Source: an uncultured Spirochaetales bacterium (GTDB taxonomy: Bacteria; Spirochaetota; Spirochaetia; Sphaerochaetales; Sphaerochaetaceae). From it: DNA of 64,000 nucleotides. The stretch lies in NCBI GenBank assembly GCA_949293595.1, contig CASFDW010000004.1:117209-181208 (forward strand), in the 5' to 3' direction. Every line of letters begins with the position of its first letter. Positions within the stretch are counted from its first letter, which is position 1. A program made the position numbers and the translations under genes. This document shows, piece after piece, positions 17,471 through 25,261 of this stretch. The notes below the pieces were generated by a model that searched no databases, was not told the origin of the DNA, and saw only the letters and a list, made by a program, of their open reading frames with translations.

Positions 17471-18700
17471 ATGAAGAAAATACTTTCTGTTCTGATCGTA
17501 CTCGTCTTCGTATCTGCTATCGCTTTTGCTGGCGGAAGCACTGAGAAGGCTGCAGCGCCGGGCGCCGATACCACAAACACTGTCAAGGTCGGTCTGCTCT
17601 GCATAGGCGATGAGAATGACCAGGGTTACACCTACAACTTCATCAGGGGCAGGGACGAGGCGACCGAGCTTCTTGCCGCGGACGGCATCACGGTGGACTG
17701 GGTGACCAAGTTCAATGTAAGGGAAGATTCCTCCTGCGTGGATGCAAATATCGAGGCTGCTGAAGAGGGCTGCCAGATCATCATCAACAACAGCTATGGT
17801 TTCGAGCCGTACATGCTCGAGGTCGTCGACAGCTATCCGGACATCGAGTTCATCAGCTGCACCAACTGCGCCTCCGCGCTTGACGACAGGGCCAACACCC
17901 ATAACGCCTTTGCAGACATATATGAAGGCAGATACGTCGCCGGTGTCGTTGCAGGCATGAAGATGCAGCAGCTGATCGACGAGGGCAAGATCAAGCCCGA
18001 GCAGGCCGTTATCGGCTATGTCGGTGCCTATTCGTTCGCCGAGGTTATCTCAGGATTCACATCGTATTATCTCGGTGCGAAGTCGGTATGCCCGTCGGTC
18101 ACGATGCTCGTTTCGTTTGTTGGTTCATGGTCCGATGCAACCGCTGAATCCGATGCCGCTCTCGCTCTCGCCGACAGGGGATGTGTGATGATCAGCCAGC
18201 ATTCAGACAATACAACCCCGGCAACAGCGGCACAGAGCAAGGGTGTATTCCATACCGGATACAACAACGACATGAGCGGAATCGCTCCCAACGCATCCCT
18301 CATCTCGACCAGGATCGACTGGGGCATCTACTTCTACGAAGCAATCAAGGCATATGTCGAAGGCAGAGAGATACCTCAGGACTGGTGCAAGGGCATGGCC
18401 GACGGTGCGGTCGTCATGACTGCTCTCAACGAAGCCATTGCCGCTCCTGGAACAAAGGAGAAGATGGAAGAAACCATCGCAGCCATATCCTCCGGTGAGA
18501 TAGAGGTGTTCGACACCAGCACGTTCACGGTGGGAGGAGAGCCTCTGACCCACGCATTCGCCCTCGACCTCGATGGCGATTTCACCGCGGAAACGGAGGA
18601 AGCTGTTTACGACGGAGCGTTCCACGAGTCCGAATTCCAGTCCGCCCCGTACTTCACCGCGCAGATCGACGGGATCACATGGCTCAACGCCGCATATTGA
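17471..18700 (+). CDS. BMP-family ABC transporter substrate-binding protein
   Basis: 409 aa from the ATG at 17471, which has GGAGAA upstream. The signal peptide ends at AIAFA before GGSTEK; no lipobox Cys, so a cleaved periplasmic protein rather than a lipoprotein. The body matches the basic-membrane-protein (PnrA/TmpC) family: KVGLLCIGDENDQGYTYNFIRG, then SYPDIEFISC and a long C-terminal lobe. Family members bind nucleosides such as inosine or guanosine, so this is probably a purine-nucleoside receptor for the upstream ATPase and permeases. It stands in its own unit between two terminators, which suits higher expression than the membrane parts. Confidence 0.9.
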   Translation: MKKILSVLIVLVFVSAIAFAGGSTEKAAAPGADTTNTVKVGLLCIGDENDQGYTYNFIRGRDEATELLAADGITVDWVTKFNVREDSSCVDANIEAAEEGCQIIINNSYGFEPYMLEVVDSYPDIEFISCTNCASALDDRANTHNAFADIYEGRYVAGVVAGMKMQQLIDEGKIKPEQAVIGYVGAYSFAEVISGFTSYYLGAKSVCPSVTMLVSFVGSWSDATAESDAALALADRGCVMISQHSDNTTPATAAQSKGVFHTGYNNDMSGIAPNASLISTRIDWGIYFYEAIKAYVEGREIPQDWCKGMADGAVVMTALNEAIAAPGTKEKMEETIAAISSGEIEVFDTSTFTVGGEPLTHAFALDLDGDFTAETEEAVYDGAFHESEFQSAPYFTAQIDGITWLNAAY

Positions 18701-18722
18701 TTTCTGGACCGGATCCGTTTTT

Positions 18723-18755
18723 CACCCTTCCCGTTGCGGGGAAGGGTGTTTTTTT
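18723..18755 (+). terminator. intrinsic terminator after the BMP-type binding-protein gene
   Basis: CACCCTTCCC (18723-18732), 6-nt loop, GGGAAGGGTG (18739-18748), then seven T. This is a perfect 10-bp stem. Confidence 0.93.
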
Positions 18756-18885
18756 ACAAGTTGCCTTTGGAAAATGAAGGTAATCACAAAAATACACATT
18801 TTTCCGGGAATATCGGTTGTATAAATATGCAGTTTAATGTATATATTCTGATAATTACAAAAAGAATGCTTTTTGGAGGTGTAAT

Positions 18886-20055
18886 ATGAAAGCAAGGAAA
18901 CTTTTTGTTTTTGCTTTGGTTGCTCTTTTGGCCGTTGCAGGCGTTTTCGCAGGAGGTGCTTCCGAATCCTCTTCCGATACCTACAAGGTCGGTTTCATCG
19001 GACCTCTCACAGGAGACAATGCAAACTACGGCATCAGGTGTTCCAACGCCGCGAAGCTTGCTGTTTCTGAAATCAATGCAGCCGGCGGTATCAACGGCAA
19101 GATGGTCGAGCTCATAAGCGAGGACAGCGAGGGAACCGTCGACAAGGCTCTCGCAGGATATGAAAAGCTTGCATACATGGACAATGTATGTGCGATAATC
19201 GGACCCGTGTTCACTTCTCCGGCCCTTGCGGTCGCCCAGAGGGCTTGCGAGGACGGAATCGTCATGATCACCCCGAGCGCCACGCACAAGGACATCACCA
19301 ACGTCGGTGAGTATGTTTTCAGAACTGTTCCTTCCGATGCTCTCCAGTCGGAGGTGGCGGCATATTATTTCTATGAGGTCCTCGGATACAGGAACATCGC
19401 CACCCTCTATGCGATGAACGACTACAGCCAGGGGCTTGCAACCGGCTTGAAGGATTACTTCACCGCGCTCGGTGGAAACATCGTTGCCGAGGAGACATGC
19501 ATGGTTGGGGACAAGGATTTCAGGACCCAGCTTACCAAGATCAAGAGTCTCAACCCCGAGGCAATCTACATACCTAACTATACCGTCGAGATGGCCCAGA
19601 TCCTCGAGCAGGCGTCGCAGCTCGGAATCACGACCCCGTTCCTTTCCGGCGACGGATTCTCCGATCCCGAGATCTACAAGCTCGCAGGCGATTTCACCAA
19701 CGGCGTGGTCTACATCGGTCCTGCCCAGGCCGAGGCTTCGACGAAGCTTGCCGATTTCACGGCCGCCTACGGAAAAGCATACAACGGGGATGCTCCCGAT
19801 TCGTTTGCAACCAACAGCTATGATGCCATGTACATCCTTGCCGCTGCCATTGAGAGGGCAGGTGGTGCTGACCGCGAGGCTATAAAGAACGAGGTTGCGG
19901 CGACAAAGGACTTCGAGGGTGCCAACGGTACGATCAATTTCGCGCCTAATGGTGATCTCGTAGCCAGCCAGGGGGTATATGAAGTCATCGACCAGAATCC
20001 TGTTTATGAAGGTTCTTTCCAGGTACAGGACGGTCATATTGTCCAGGTCGGTTGA
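18886..20055 (+). CDS. livJ: branched-chain amino-acid-type ABC transporter substrate-binding protein
   Basis: 389 aa. The signal peptide MKARKLFVFALVALLAVAGV ends before FAGGASE. The mature part is a LivJ/LivK-type periplasmic binding protein: KVGFIGPLTGDNANYG, INAAGGINGKMVELI, IIGPVFTSPALA and VFRTVPSDALQ are family blocks. It is expected to bind Leu/Ile/Val or related amino acids; the exact ligand is uncertain. GGAGG at 18876-18880 precedes the ATG. It is the first gene of livJHMGF, separated from livH by a hairpin that could reduce read-through to the membrane genes. Confidence 0.9.
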   Translation: MKARKLFVFALVALLAVAGVFAGGASESSSDTYKVGFIGPLTGDNANYGIRCSNAAKLAVSEINAAGGINGKMVELISEDSEGTVDKALAGYEKLAYMDNVCAIIGPVFTSPALAVAQRACEDGIVMITPSATHKDITNVGEYVFRTVPSDALQSEVAAYYFYEVLGYRNIATLYAMNDYSQGLATGLKDYFTALGGNIVAEETCMVGDKDFRTQLTKIKSLNPEAIYIPNYTVEMAQILEQASQLGITTPFLSGDGFSDPEIYKLAGDFTNGVVYIGPAQAEASTKLADFTAAYGKAYNGDAPDSFATNSYDAMYILAAAIERAGGADREAIKNEVAATKDFEGANGTINFAPNGDLVASQGVYEVIDQNPVYEGSFQVQDGHIVQVG

Positions 20056-20081
20056 TTAATTTGCCGATTCGGTCGTTTTTG

Positions 20082-20112
20082 AATCTGTCGGAAGTTCCTC
20101 TTCCGGCAGATT
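20082..20112 (+). terminator. hairpin between livJ and livH (partial terminator/attenuator)
   Basis: A 13-bp stem (20082-20094 with 20100-20112, one G-U pair) with a 5-nt loop, followed by TATGTTTT rather than a clean U tract. The weak tail suggests partial termination or 3'-end protection of the livJ message, giving more binding protein than permease. Confidence 0.65.
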
Positions 20113-20160
20113 TATGTTTTAATATGGACTTGATATGAATAAAAATTATCGGAGGCATTT

Positions 20161-21081
20161 GTGGATTCGGTAACGATTTACATGCAGTATATCGTCAATG
20201 GGCTCACACTCGGGGCGATATATTCGCTCATAGCCCTGGGCTATACGATGGTGTACGGCATATTGAAATTCATCAATTTCGCACATGGCGATATCCTTAT
20301 GGTTGGAGCCTTTGTCGGCCTTCTGGTCTTCCAGGCATTGGCCGGATCTGCGGCGTCGCCGATATGGACGCTTGCGGCATTTTTCATCGCAATGGTGGTC
20401 AGCATGATCTTCTGCGCCCTGCTCGGAATGTTCATAGAACGCGTCGCATACAAGCCGCTGAGGAATGCCAGCCGGCTTGCCCCGCTTCTTTCGGCCATCG
20501 GTGTCTCTTTCATCCTTTCAAATGGTGCTGCGTGGATTTTCGGAACCCAGTCGAGGCGTTTTCCATATCCGTTTGAGAACAATCCGATAATCCTCGGAGG
20601 AGTTTCCGTGACTCCGCACCAGATACTTGTGATCGTGGTGTCGGTCGTGATGATGGTCGGACTCACGTTCTTCGTCAACAAGACCAGGATGGGCAAGGCA
20701 ATGAGGGCCACCTCGCTGGACCAACCCACAAGCGAGCTCATGGGTATAAATGTAAACAAGGTCATATCGATGACCTTCGCCATAGGCTCGGCACTTGCCG
20801 CAGTAGGCGGGATCCTCGCCTCGTTCGACTTCCGTGTGTATCCGTCGATGGGTACGATGACCGGGCTCAAGGCGTTTGTCGCCGCGGTCATAGGCGGTAT
20901 CGGAAACATACAGGGGGCGATGATAGGAGGGGTGCTTCTCGGCATCCTGGAATCCGTCGGTGCGCCATTGCTTCATATCCCCAATGCCATGAAGGACACG
21001 ATCGCGTTTGCGATCCTTATCATAATCCTCCTTGTGAAACCGGAAGGAATCCTCGGAAAGAACGAAAGGGAGAAGGTGTGA
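20161..21081 (+). CDS. livH: branched-chain amino-acid ABC transporter permease LivH
   Basis: 306 aa, starting at a GTG that follows GGAGG at 20151-20155. It opens with the LivH hallmark QYIVNGLTLGAIYSLIALGYTMVYGI and FINFAHGD, with about eight helices. The cytoplasmic coupling loop contains KTRMGKAMRATSLDQPTSELMGIN. It forms the inner-membrane channel with LivM. livM starts one base after its stop, so the two are cotranscribed. Confidence 0.94.
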   Translation: MDSVTIYMQYIVNGLTLGAIYSLIALGYTMVYGILKFINFAHGDILMVGAFVGLLVFQALAGSAASPIWTLAAFFIAMVVSMIFCALLGMFIERVAYKPLRNASRLAPLLSAIGVSFILSNGAAWIFGTQSRRFPYPFENNPIILGGVSVTPHQILVIVVSVVMMVGLTFFVNKTRMGKAMRATSLDQPTSELMGINVNKVISMTFAIGSALAAVGGILASFDFRVYPSMGTMTGLKAFVAAVIGGIGNIQGAMIGGVLLGILESVGAPLLHIPNAMKDTIAFAILIIILLVKPEGILGKNEREKV

Positions 21082-21082
21082 T

Positions 21083-22024
21083 ATGTGGAATTTCTTTTTG
21101 CTGATCCTGATTTATTCCGGAATATATGCGATGATGGCCCTCGGACAGAACTGCATCACCGGCTACACCGGCATGCTCAGTCTCTGCCATGCAGGTTTCT
21201 TCTGCATCGGAAGCTATGCCACCGCCATCCTTTGCAAGACGTTCGGCATGAGCTTCTGGGTATCCCTTCCCGTTGCGGCTGTGTGCGCGGGGATCGTCGG
21301 GTTCCTGATCGGGGTGCCGACACTTCGTCTCAAGGGTGATTATCTCTGCATCGCAACCCTCGGGCTGGGGGAGATAATCAGGAACGTCGCAACGAACCTC
21401 AATCCTGTTGGATACCAGTCCGTGCCAAGAGCATCCATCCTCGGTTATCAGTTCTCCTCGAAGGACAAGATCGCCTTCATCGCCCTCGTATGGATATTCG
21501 TCCTTGTCTTCTTCCTCCTTTTCCAGCGCCTTGCGCACAGCAGGCTCGGACGGGCGATGAACGCCATCAGGGAGGATGAGATCGCGGCGCAGAGCAACGG
21601 CATAAACGTCACCAAGTACAAGATCGGGGCATTCACCCTGGGTGCGGCCGTCGGCGGGGTTGCGGGATGCTTCATGACCGCATACACATCCACCGTCAAC
21701 CCCGGGTCATTCACCTTCATGGTCTCCGTAATGGTCCTCTGCATGGTCGTTTTGGGTGGAATGGGCAACGGCGCTGCGGTGATACTCGGTGCAGTAATCA
21801 TACAGTTCATATCGTACTTCCCGCAGCTCACAAGCCTCACCAACGTGATTCCTGCCCAGGCCAAGCAGATAATCTTCGGTCTCATCCTCGTCGTCATGAT
21901 GATCTGGAGACCCCAGGGACTGCTAGGAAGGGACAAGTTCAGATACGGCGGAAAGGGCATCGGCCTTTTCCAGCGCCTGCTTTGCGTCGTATCAAGGCTC
22001 AAGAGGAAAGGAGGTGCGGAATGA
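21083..22024 (+). CDS. livM: branched-chain amino-acid ABC transporter permease LivM
   Basis: 313 aa, about nine helices. LivM blocks present: GLAQ-like ALGQNCITGYTGMLSLCHAGFF near the start and the coupling loop SRLGRAMNAIREDEIAAQSNGIN. It is the second channel subunit with LivH. A TGA-ATATG junction links it to livH and an ATGA overlap to livG. Confidence 0.94.
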   Translation: MWNFFLLILIYSGIYAMMALGQNCITGYTGMLSLCHAGFFCIGSYATAILCKTFGMSFWVSLPVAAVCAGIVGFLIGVPTLRLKGDYLCIATLGLGEIIRNVATNLNPVGYQSVPRASILGYQFSSKDKIAFIALVWIFVLVFFLLFQRLAHSRLGRAMNAIREDEIAAQSNGINVTKYKIGAFTLGAAVGGVAGCFMTAYTSTVNPGSFTFMVSVMVLCMVVLGGMGNGAAVILGAVIIQFISYFPQLTSLTNVIPAQAKQIIFGLILVVMMIWRPQGLLGRDKFRYGGKGIGLFQRLLCVVSRLKRKGGAE

Positions 22025-22806
22025 AGATACTCGAGACCCGGCACCTCAGCCGGATTTTCGGCGGCGTTGTCGCCGTCAATGATGTGGATTTCGAGGTTGA
22101 GAAAGGACTTGTCAACGGTCTCATCGGGCCCAACGGGGCGGGAAAGACCACTCTTTTCAACCAGATAACCGGAATGGACAAGCCCACCTCGGGCAAGGTC
22201 CTTTTCAACGGCAACGACATCACAGGTCTTCCCGCATGGAAGATAAGCCGTCTCGGCATAGCCAGGACGTTCCAGAACATCAGGCTTTACAGGGAGCTGA
22301 CTGTTGTGGAGAACGTGATGATGGGACTCCATTTCAAGGTTGGTGCGGATCCGTTCGGACACAGGTTCGTCCAGGCCATGAAGAGCTATATCCATGCTGG
22401 AAAGGAGAACAGGGAGGTCTATACGAAGGCCATGGAATGGCTCCGGTTTTTCGAGCTCGAGGATGTGGCGCAGGAGTTTGCCCGCAACCTGCCGTACGGC
22501 AAACAGCGCGAGCTGGAGATTGCACGTGCGCTCGCTTCAGGACCGAAACTGCTGTTTCTGGACGAGCCTGCGGCGGGCATGAACCCTGCGGAGACCGAAC
22601 ACCTGATGCAGGTTGTGGACAAGATCAAGGGACTCGGAATCACCGTCGTGTTGATCGAGCATGACATGAAGCTGGTGATGAACATCTGCGACCTTATAAC
22701 GGTTCTCAGCTTCGGACAGAAGATCGCACACGGCACACCGGAGGACATAAAGAAGAACCCGCGGGTCATCGAGGCGTATCTCGGAAGCGAGGAGGAGGAC
22801 GAGTGA
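22021..22806 (+). CDS. livG: branched-chain amino-acid ABC transporter ATP-binding protein LivG
   Basis: 261 aa from the ATG at 22021, which has GGAGG at 22011-22015 region and overlaps livM by 4 bp. Walker A GPNGAGKTT is near residues 38-46 and Walker B LLFLDEPAAGMNP is intact. The signature is LPYGKQRELEIARAL, the LivG variant of LSGGQ. This is the larger of the two Liv ATPases. Confidence 0.94.
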   Translation: MKILETRHLSRIFGGVVAVNDVDFEVEKGLVNGLIGPNGAGKTTLFNQITGMDKPTSGKVLFNGNDITGLPAWKISRLGIARTFQNIRLYRELTVVENVMMGLHFKVGADPFGHRFVQAMKSYIHAGKENREVYTKAMEWLRFFELEDVAQEFARNLPYGKQRELEIARALASGPKLLFLDEPAAGMNPAETEHLMQVVDKIKGLGITVVLIEHDMKLVMNICDLITVLSFGQKIAHGTPEDIKKNPRVIEAYLGSEEEDE

Positions 22807-23561
22807 TGGGCGGAAAAATGCTTGAAATCGATTCGATCAGCGTGAAATACGGCAGCATCGAGGCCCTCCACGGGATTTCGATGAGCGTGGGGGAGGGTGA
22901 CATCGTTTCCCTCATCGGCGCCAACGGGGCAGGCAAGAGCACGTTGCTCAAGGCGATAGTCGGCCAGGTGCCGCTTTCCGGCGGAAGCATAAGGTTCTCC
23001 GGACGGGAGATCTGCAGTGCTGGTAAGCATGCGAAGGGGGGCAGGCACGTTTCAATCCCCACACATGAGATAGCCGCACTCGGCATTGCCCTTGTCCCCG
23101 AAGGTCGCCACGTGTTCGCTGACATGACCATAGAGGAGAACCTTGACATGGGTGCATTCATGGTCGGAGATGTCAACCTCATCGAGAGGAAGAAGGAGGA
23201 GATGTACGACCTTTTCCCTATCCTGGGGGCGAGACGGAAGCAGAAGACGAGAAGTCTGTCGGGTGGTGAGCAGCAGATGATGGCGATAGCCCGTGCCCTC
23301 ATGAGCAGCCCGAAGCTCCTGCTTCTCGACGAACCGGGGCTTGGTCTGGCCCCGCTGATCGTGCAGGATATCTTCCACAAGATCCGCATGATCAACGAGG
23401 AGGAGAACGTGACGGTGTTCCTCGTCGAGCAGAATGCACGAATGGCGTTGAGAAACAGCACCGACGGCTATGTCATGGAGACAGGGAACATCGTTCTTGC
23501 CGACGCTTCGGCGAATCTTCTGCAGAACGAGAAGGTGAAGGCGGCATATCTGGGAGAATAA
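22806..23561 (+). CDS. livF: branched-chain amino-acid ABC transporter ATP-binding protein LivF
   Basis: 251 aa from the ATG at 22806, overlapping the livG stop by one base (an in-frame GTG one codon earlier is less likely). Walker A GANGAGKST, signature SLSGGEQQMMAIARAL and Walker B LLLLDEPGLGLAP are intact. An insertion of about ten residues (SAGKHAKGGRHV) sits before the Q-loop region and is unusual for LivF. It completes the importer; no terminator hairpin follows. Confidence 0.93.
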   Translation: MGGKMLEIDSISVKYGSIEALHGISMSVGEGDIVSLIGANGAGKSTLLKAIVGQVPLSGGSIRFSGREICSAGKHAKGGRHVSIPTHEIAALGIALVPEGRHVFADMTIEENLDMGAFMVGDVNLIERKKEEMYDLFPILGARRKQKTRSLSGGEQQMMAIARALMSSPKLLLLDEPGLGLAPLIVQDIFHKIRMINEEENVTVFLVEQNARMALRNSTDGYVMETGNIVLADASANLLQNEKVKAAYLGE

Positions 23562-23613
23562 AAATACATTTCTCCCGCAAATTGGTCTAGAATGAAATCA
23601 GGAGGTTGTTGAA

Positions 23614-24258
23614 ATGACCGTTGAAAGAAGAATGACACTGAATCCGGTTACGATAGGACCCGACGCAAGCGTAGTCGAGGCTTCCGAGCTCATGAAGAAG
23701 GAGAAGGTGCACCGCCTTCCGGTCCTGGACCGTGACAAGAAGCTCATCGGTGTCATAACCGAGAAGGACATACTGCACGCCACGCCGAGTCCGGCTTCCA
23801 GCCTCTCGATACATGAGATGGCGTATCTTCTGAGCCGGCTGACAGTCAAGAAGCTGATGACCAGGAATCCGGTAACGATCTCCAAGGACGTGCCGGTCGA
23901 GGAAGCCGCGAGGATGATGGTCGACCAGGACCTCTCATGTCTTCCGGTGGTGGAGGACGGAAAGCTTGTCGGAATCGTCTCGAAGAGCGATTTGTTCAAG
24001 ATCCTCATCGAGCTTTTCGGTGCCAGGAACATCGGAACCAGGATAAGCTTCATCGTCGAGGACACTCCCGGTGTGATAGCGAACGTGAGCAAGGTGATAT
24101 CCGATGCCGGGTACGACATCATTGCCTTCGGAACCTTCATGGGAACCGATGCGAGCAACAGGATATGCACCCTCAAGGTCGCCACAGAGGAGAAGGACAG
24201 GGTCCTGGCCCTTTTGAAGCCCCTCGTGAAATCCGTGATCGATATCAGGGTGGCATGA
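23614..24258 (+). CDS. CBS-pair protein with C-terminal ACT domain (AcuB-like)
   Basis: 214 aa. CBS domain 1 spans about 1-60 (MTLNPVTIGPDASVVEASELM), CBS domain 2 about 77-135 (MTRNPVTISKDVPVEEAARMM), and an ACT-like fold about 141-214 (ISFIVEDTPGVIANVSKVISDAGYDI). CBS pairs bind adenine nucleotides and ACT domains bind amino acids, so this is probably a small sensor regulating an unknown partner. Its position directly after the Liv importer would fit amino-acid sensing (inference). The ATG has AGGAGG upstream. A -10-like TAGAAT before the ribosome site suggests its own promoter. Confidence 0.86.
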   Translation: MTVERRMTLNPVTIGPDASVVEASELMKKEKVHRLPVLDRDKKLIGVITEKDILHATPSPASSLSIHEMAYLLSRLTVKKLMTRNPVTISKDVPVEEAARMMVDQDLSCLPVVEDGKLVGIVSKSDLFKILIELFGARNIGTRISFIVEDTPGVIANVSKVISDAGYDIIAFGTFMGTDASNRICTLKVATEEKDRVLALLKPLVKSVIDIRVA

Positions 24259-24299
24259 ACCCCGGTCCAAGATCCGTCCGCTTCCAAGGGACGGCATAT

Positions 24300-24330
24300 A
24301 TCCTCCGGATGTCTTTATCCGGAGGATTTG
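24300..24330 (+). terminator. hairpin after the CBS-ACT gene
   Basis: Perfect 11-bp inverted repeat (24300-24310 with 24317-24327), 6-nt loop, followed by only a short T run (TTTG). Probably a weak intrinsic terminator. Confidence 0.6.
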
Positions 24331-24386
24331 TCCAATACAAGGGCTGTCGTCATGATTGGTCATGTTTTTGACATGCAGGGGGCATC

Positions 24387-25256
24387 ATGCATCTTGCAAA
24401 GGTAAAGGGCATCCTTTCTTCCCAAAACGGGATGAATCTGTACAGGGGATGTGTCCATGGCTGCATATACTGTGATTCAAGAAGCGTCTGCTATCACATG
24501 GACCACGCGTTCGAGGATATCGAGGTAAAGGAGAACGCGATAGCCCTTTTGGATGCCGCCCTGACAAGAAAACGGTCGAAATGCATACTTTCCACAGGGT
24601 CGATGAGCGACCCGTACATTCCCGTTGAAAAAGATGTGGAAAGTGTCAGAAAAGCATTGGAGTTGGCTTATTTGCATGGCTTTGGCTTTACCGTGATCAC
24701 AAAATCAGATCTGATATTGCGTGATATCGATTTATTGTCGGCGATCAACAGGAAAACGAAATGTGTGGTCCAGATGACCCTTACAACGTATGACGAGGCG
24801 CTTTGCAGGAAGATCGAGCCCAACGTCTGCTCCACGAAAAGAAGGTTCGACGTCCTGCTTCGTCTCCGCGACGCAGGGATACCGACAGTCGTATGGCTTT
24901 CTCCGGTACTGCCTTTCATCAACGATACGGAGGAGAACATCAGGGGAATAATGGATTATTGCATCGAAGCCGGGGTCCGGGGTGTCATATGTTTCGGAAT
25001 GGGGCTGACACTCAGGAATGGGAACAGGGAGTATTTCTACAGCAGATTGGAAGAGCTTTTTCCGGGGCTTAAGGAAAAATACATGAGAACCTATGGAGGA
25101 AGTTATCAGGTCGTTAGTCCAGACAACGACAGGCTGATGGGTGTTTTTCACCAAATCTGCTCGGAAAACGGAATCATGCATGACAATCAAAGGATTTTTG
25201 ATTATCTGAGGGCATTTGAAGAAAAAAAAGCGGATATCCAGCTGGAATTGTTCTGA
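24387..25256 (+). CDS. radical SAM protein, spore-photoproduct-lyase-like (SPL) subfamily
   Basis: 289 aa. The cluster motif is Cys22-xxx-Cys26-xx-Cys29 within YRGCVHGCIYCDSR, which marks the Rv2578c/SPL-related radical SAM group. The GSMSDPYIPVE segment is also typical. These proteins are predicted to use SAM and a 4Fe-4S cluster; most members lack a proven substrate, and nucleic-acid repair is one proposal. AGGGGG precedes the ATG. The gene converges with rarA, 5 bp between stops. Confidence 0.88.
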   Translation: MHLAKVKGILSSQNGMNLYRGCVHGCIYCDSRSVCYHMDHAFEDIEVKENAIALLDAALTRKRSKCILSTGSMSDPYIPVEKDVESVRKALELAYLHGFGFTVITKSDLILRDIDLLSAINRKTKCVVQMTLTTYDEALCRKIEPNVCSTKRRFDVLLRLRDAGIPTVVWLSPVLPFINDTEENIRGIMDYCIEAGVRGVICFGMGLTLRNGNREYFYSRLEELFPGLKEKYMRTYGGSYQVVSPDNDRLMGVFHQICSENGIMHDNQRIFDYLRAFEEKKADIQLELF

Positions 25257-25261
25257 TCTGC

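Noticed and set aside
18784-20037. 417-codon open frame on the minus strand opposite livJ
   Set aside because: It is an antisense shadow of a GC-rich, strongly conserved binding-protein gene, has no family similarity and no ribosome site.
24368-24373. TTGACA as promoter for the radical SAM gene
   Set aside because: It lies 13 bp before the ATG with no space for a -10.
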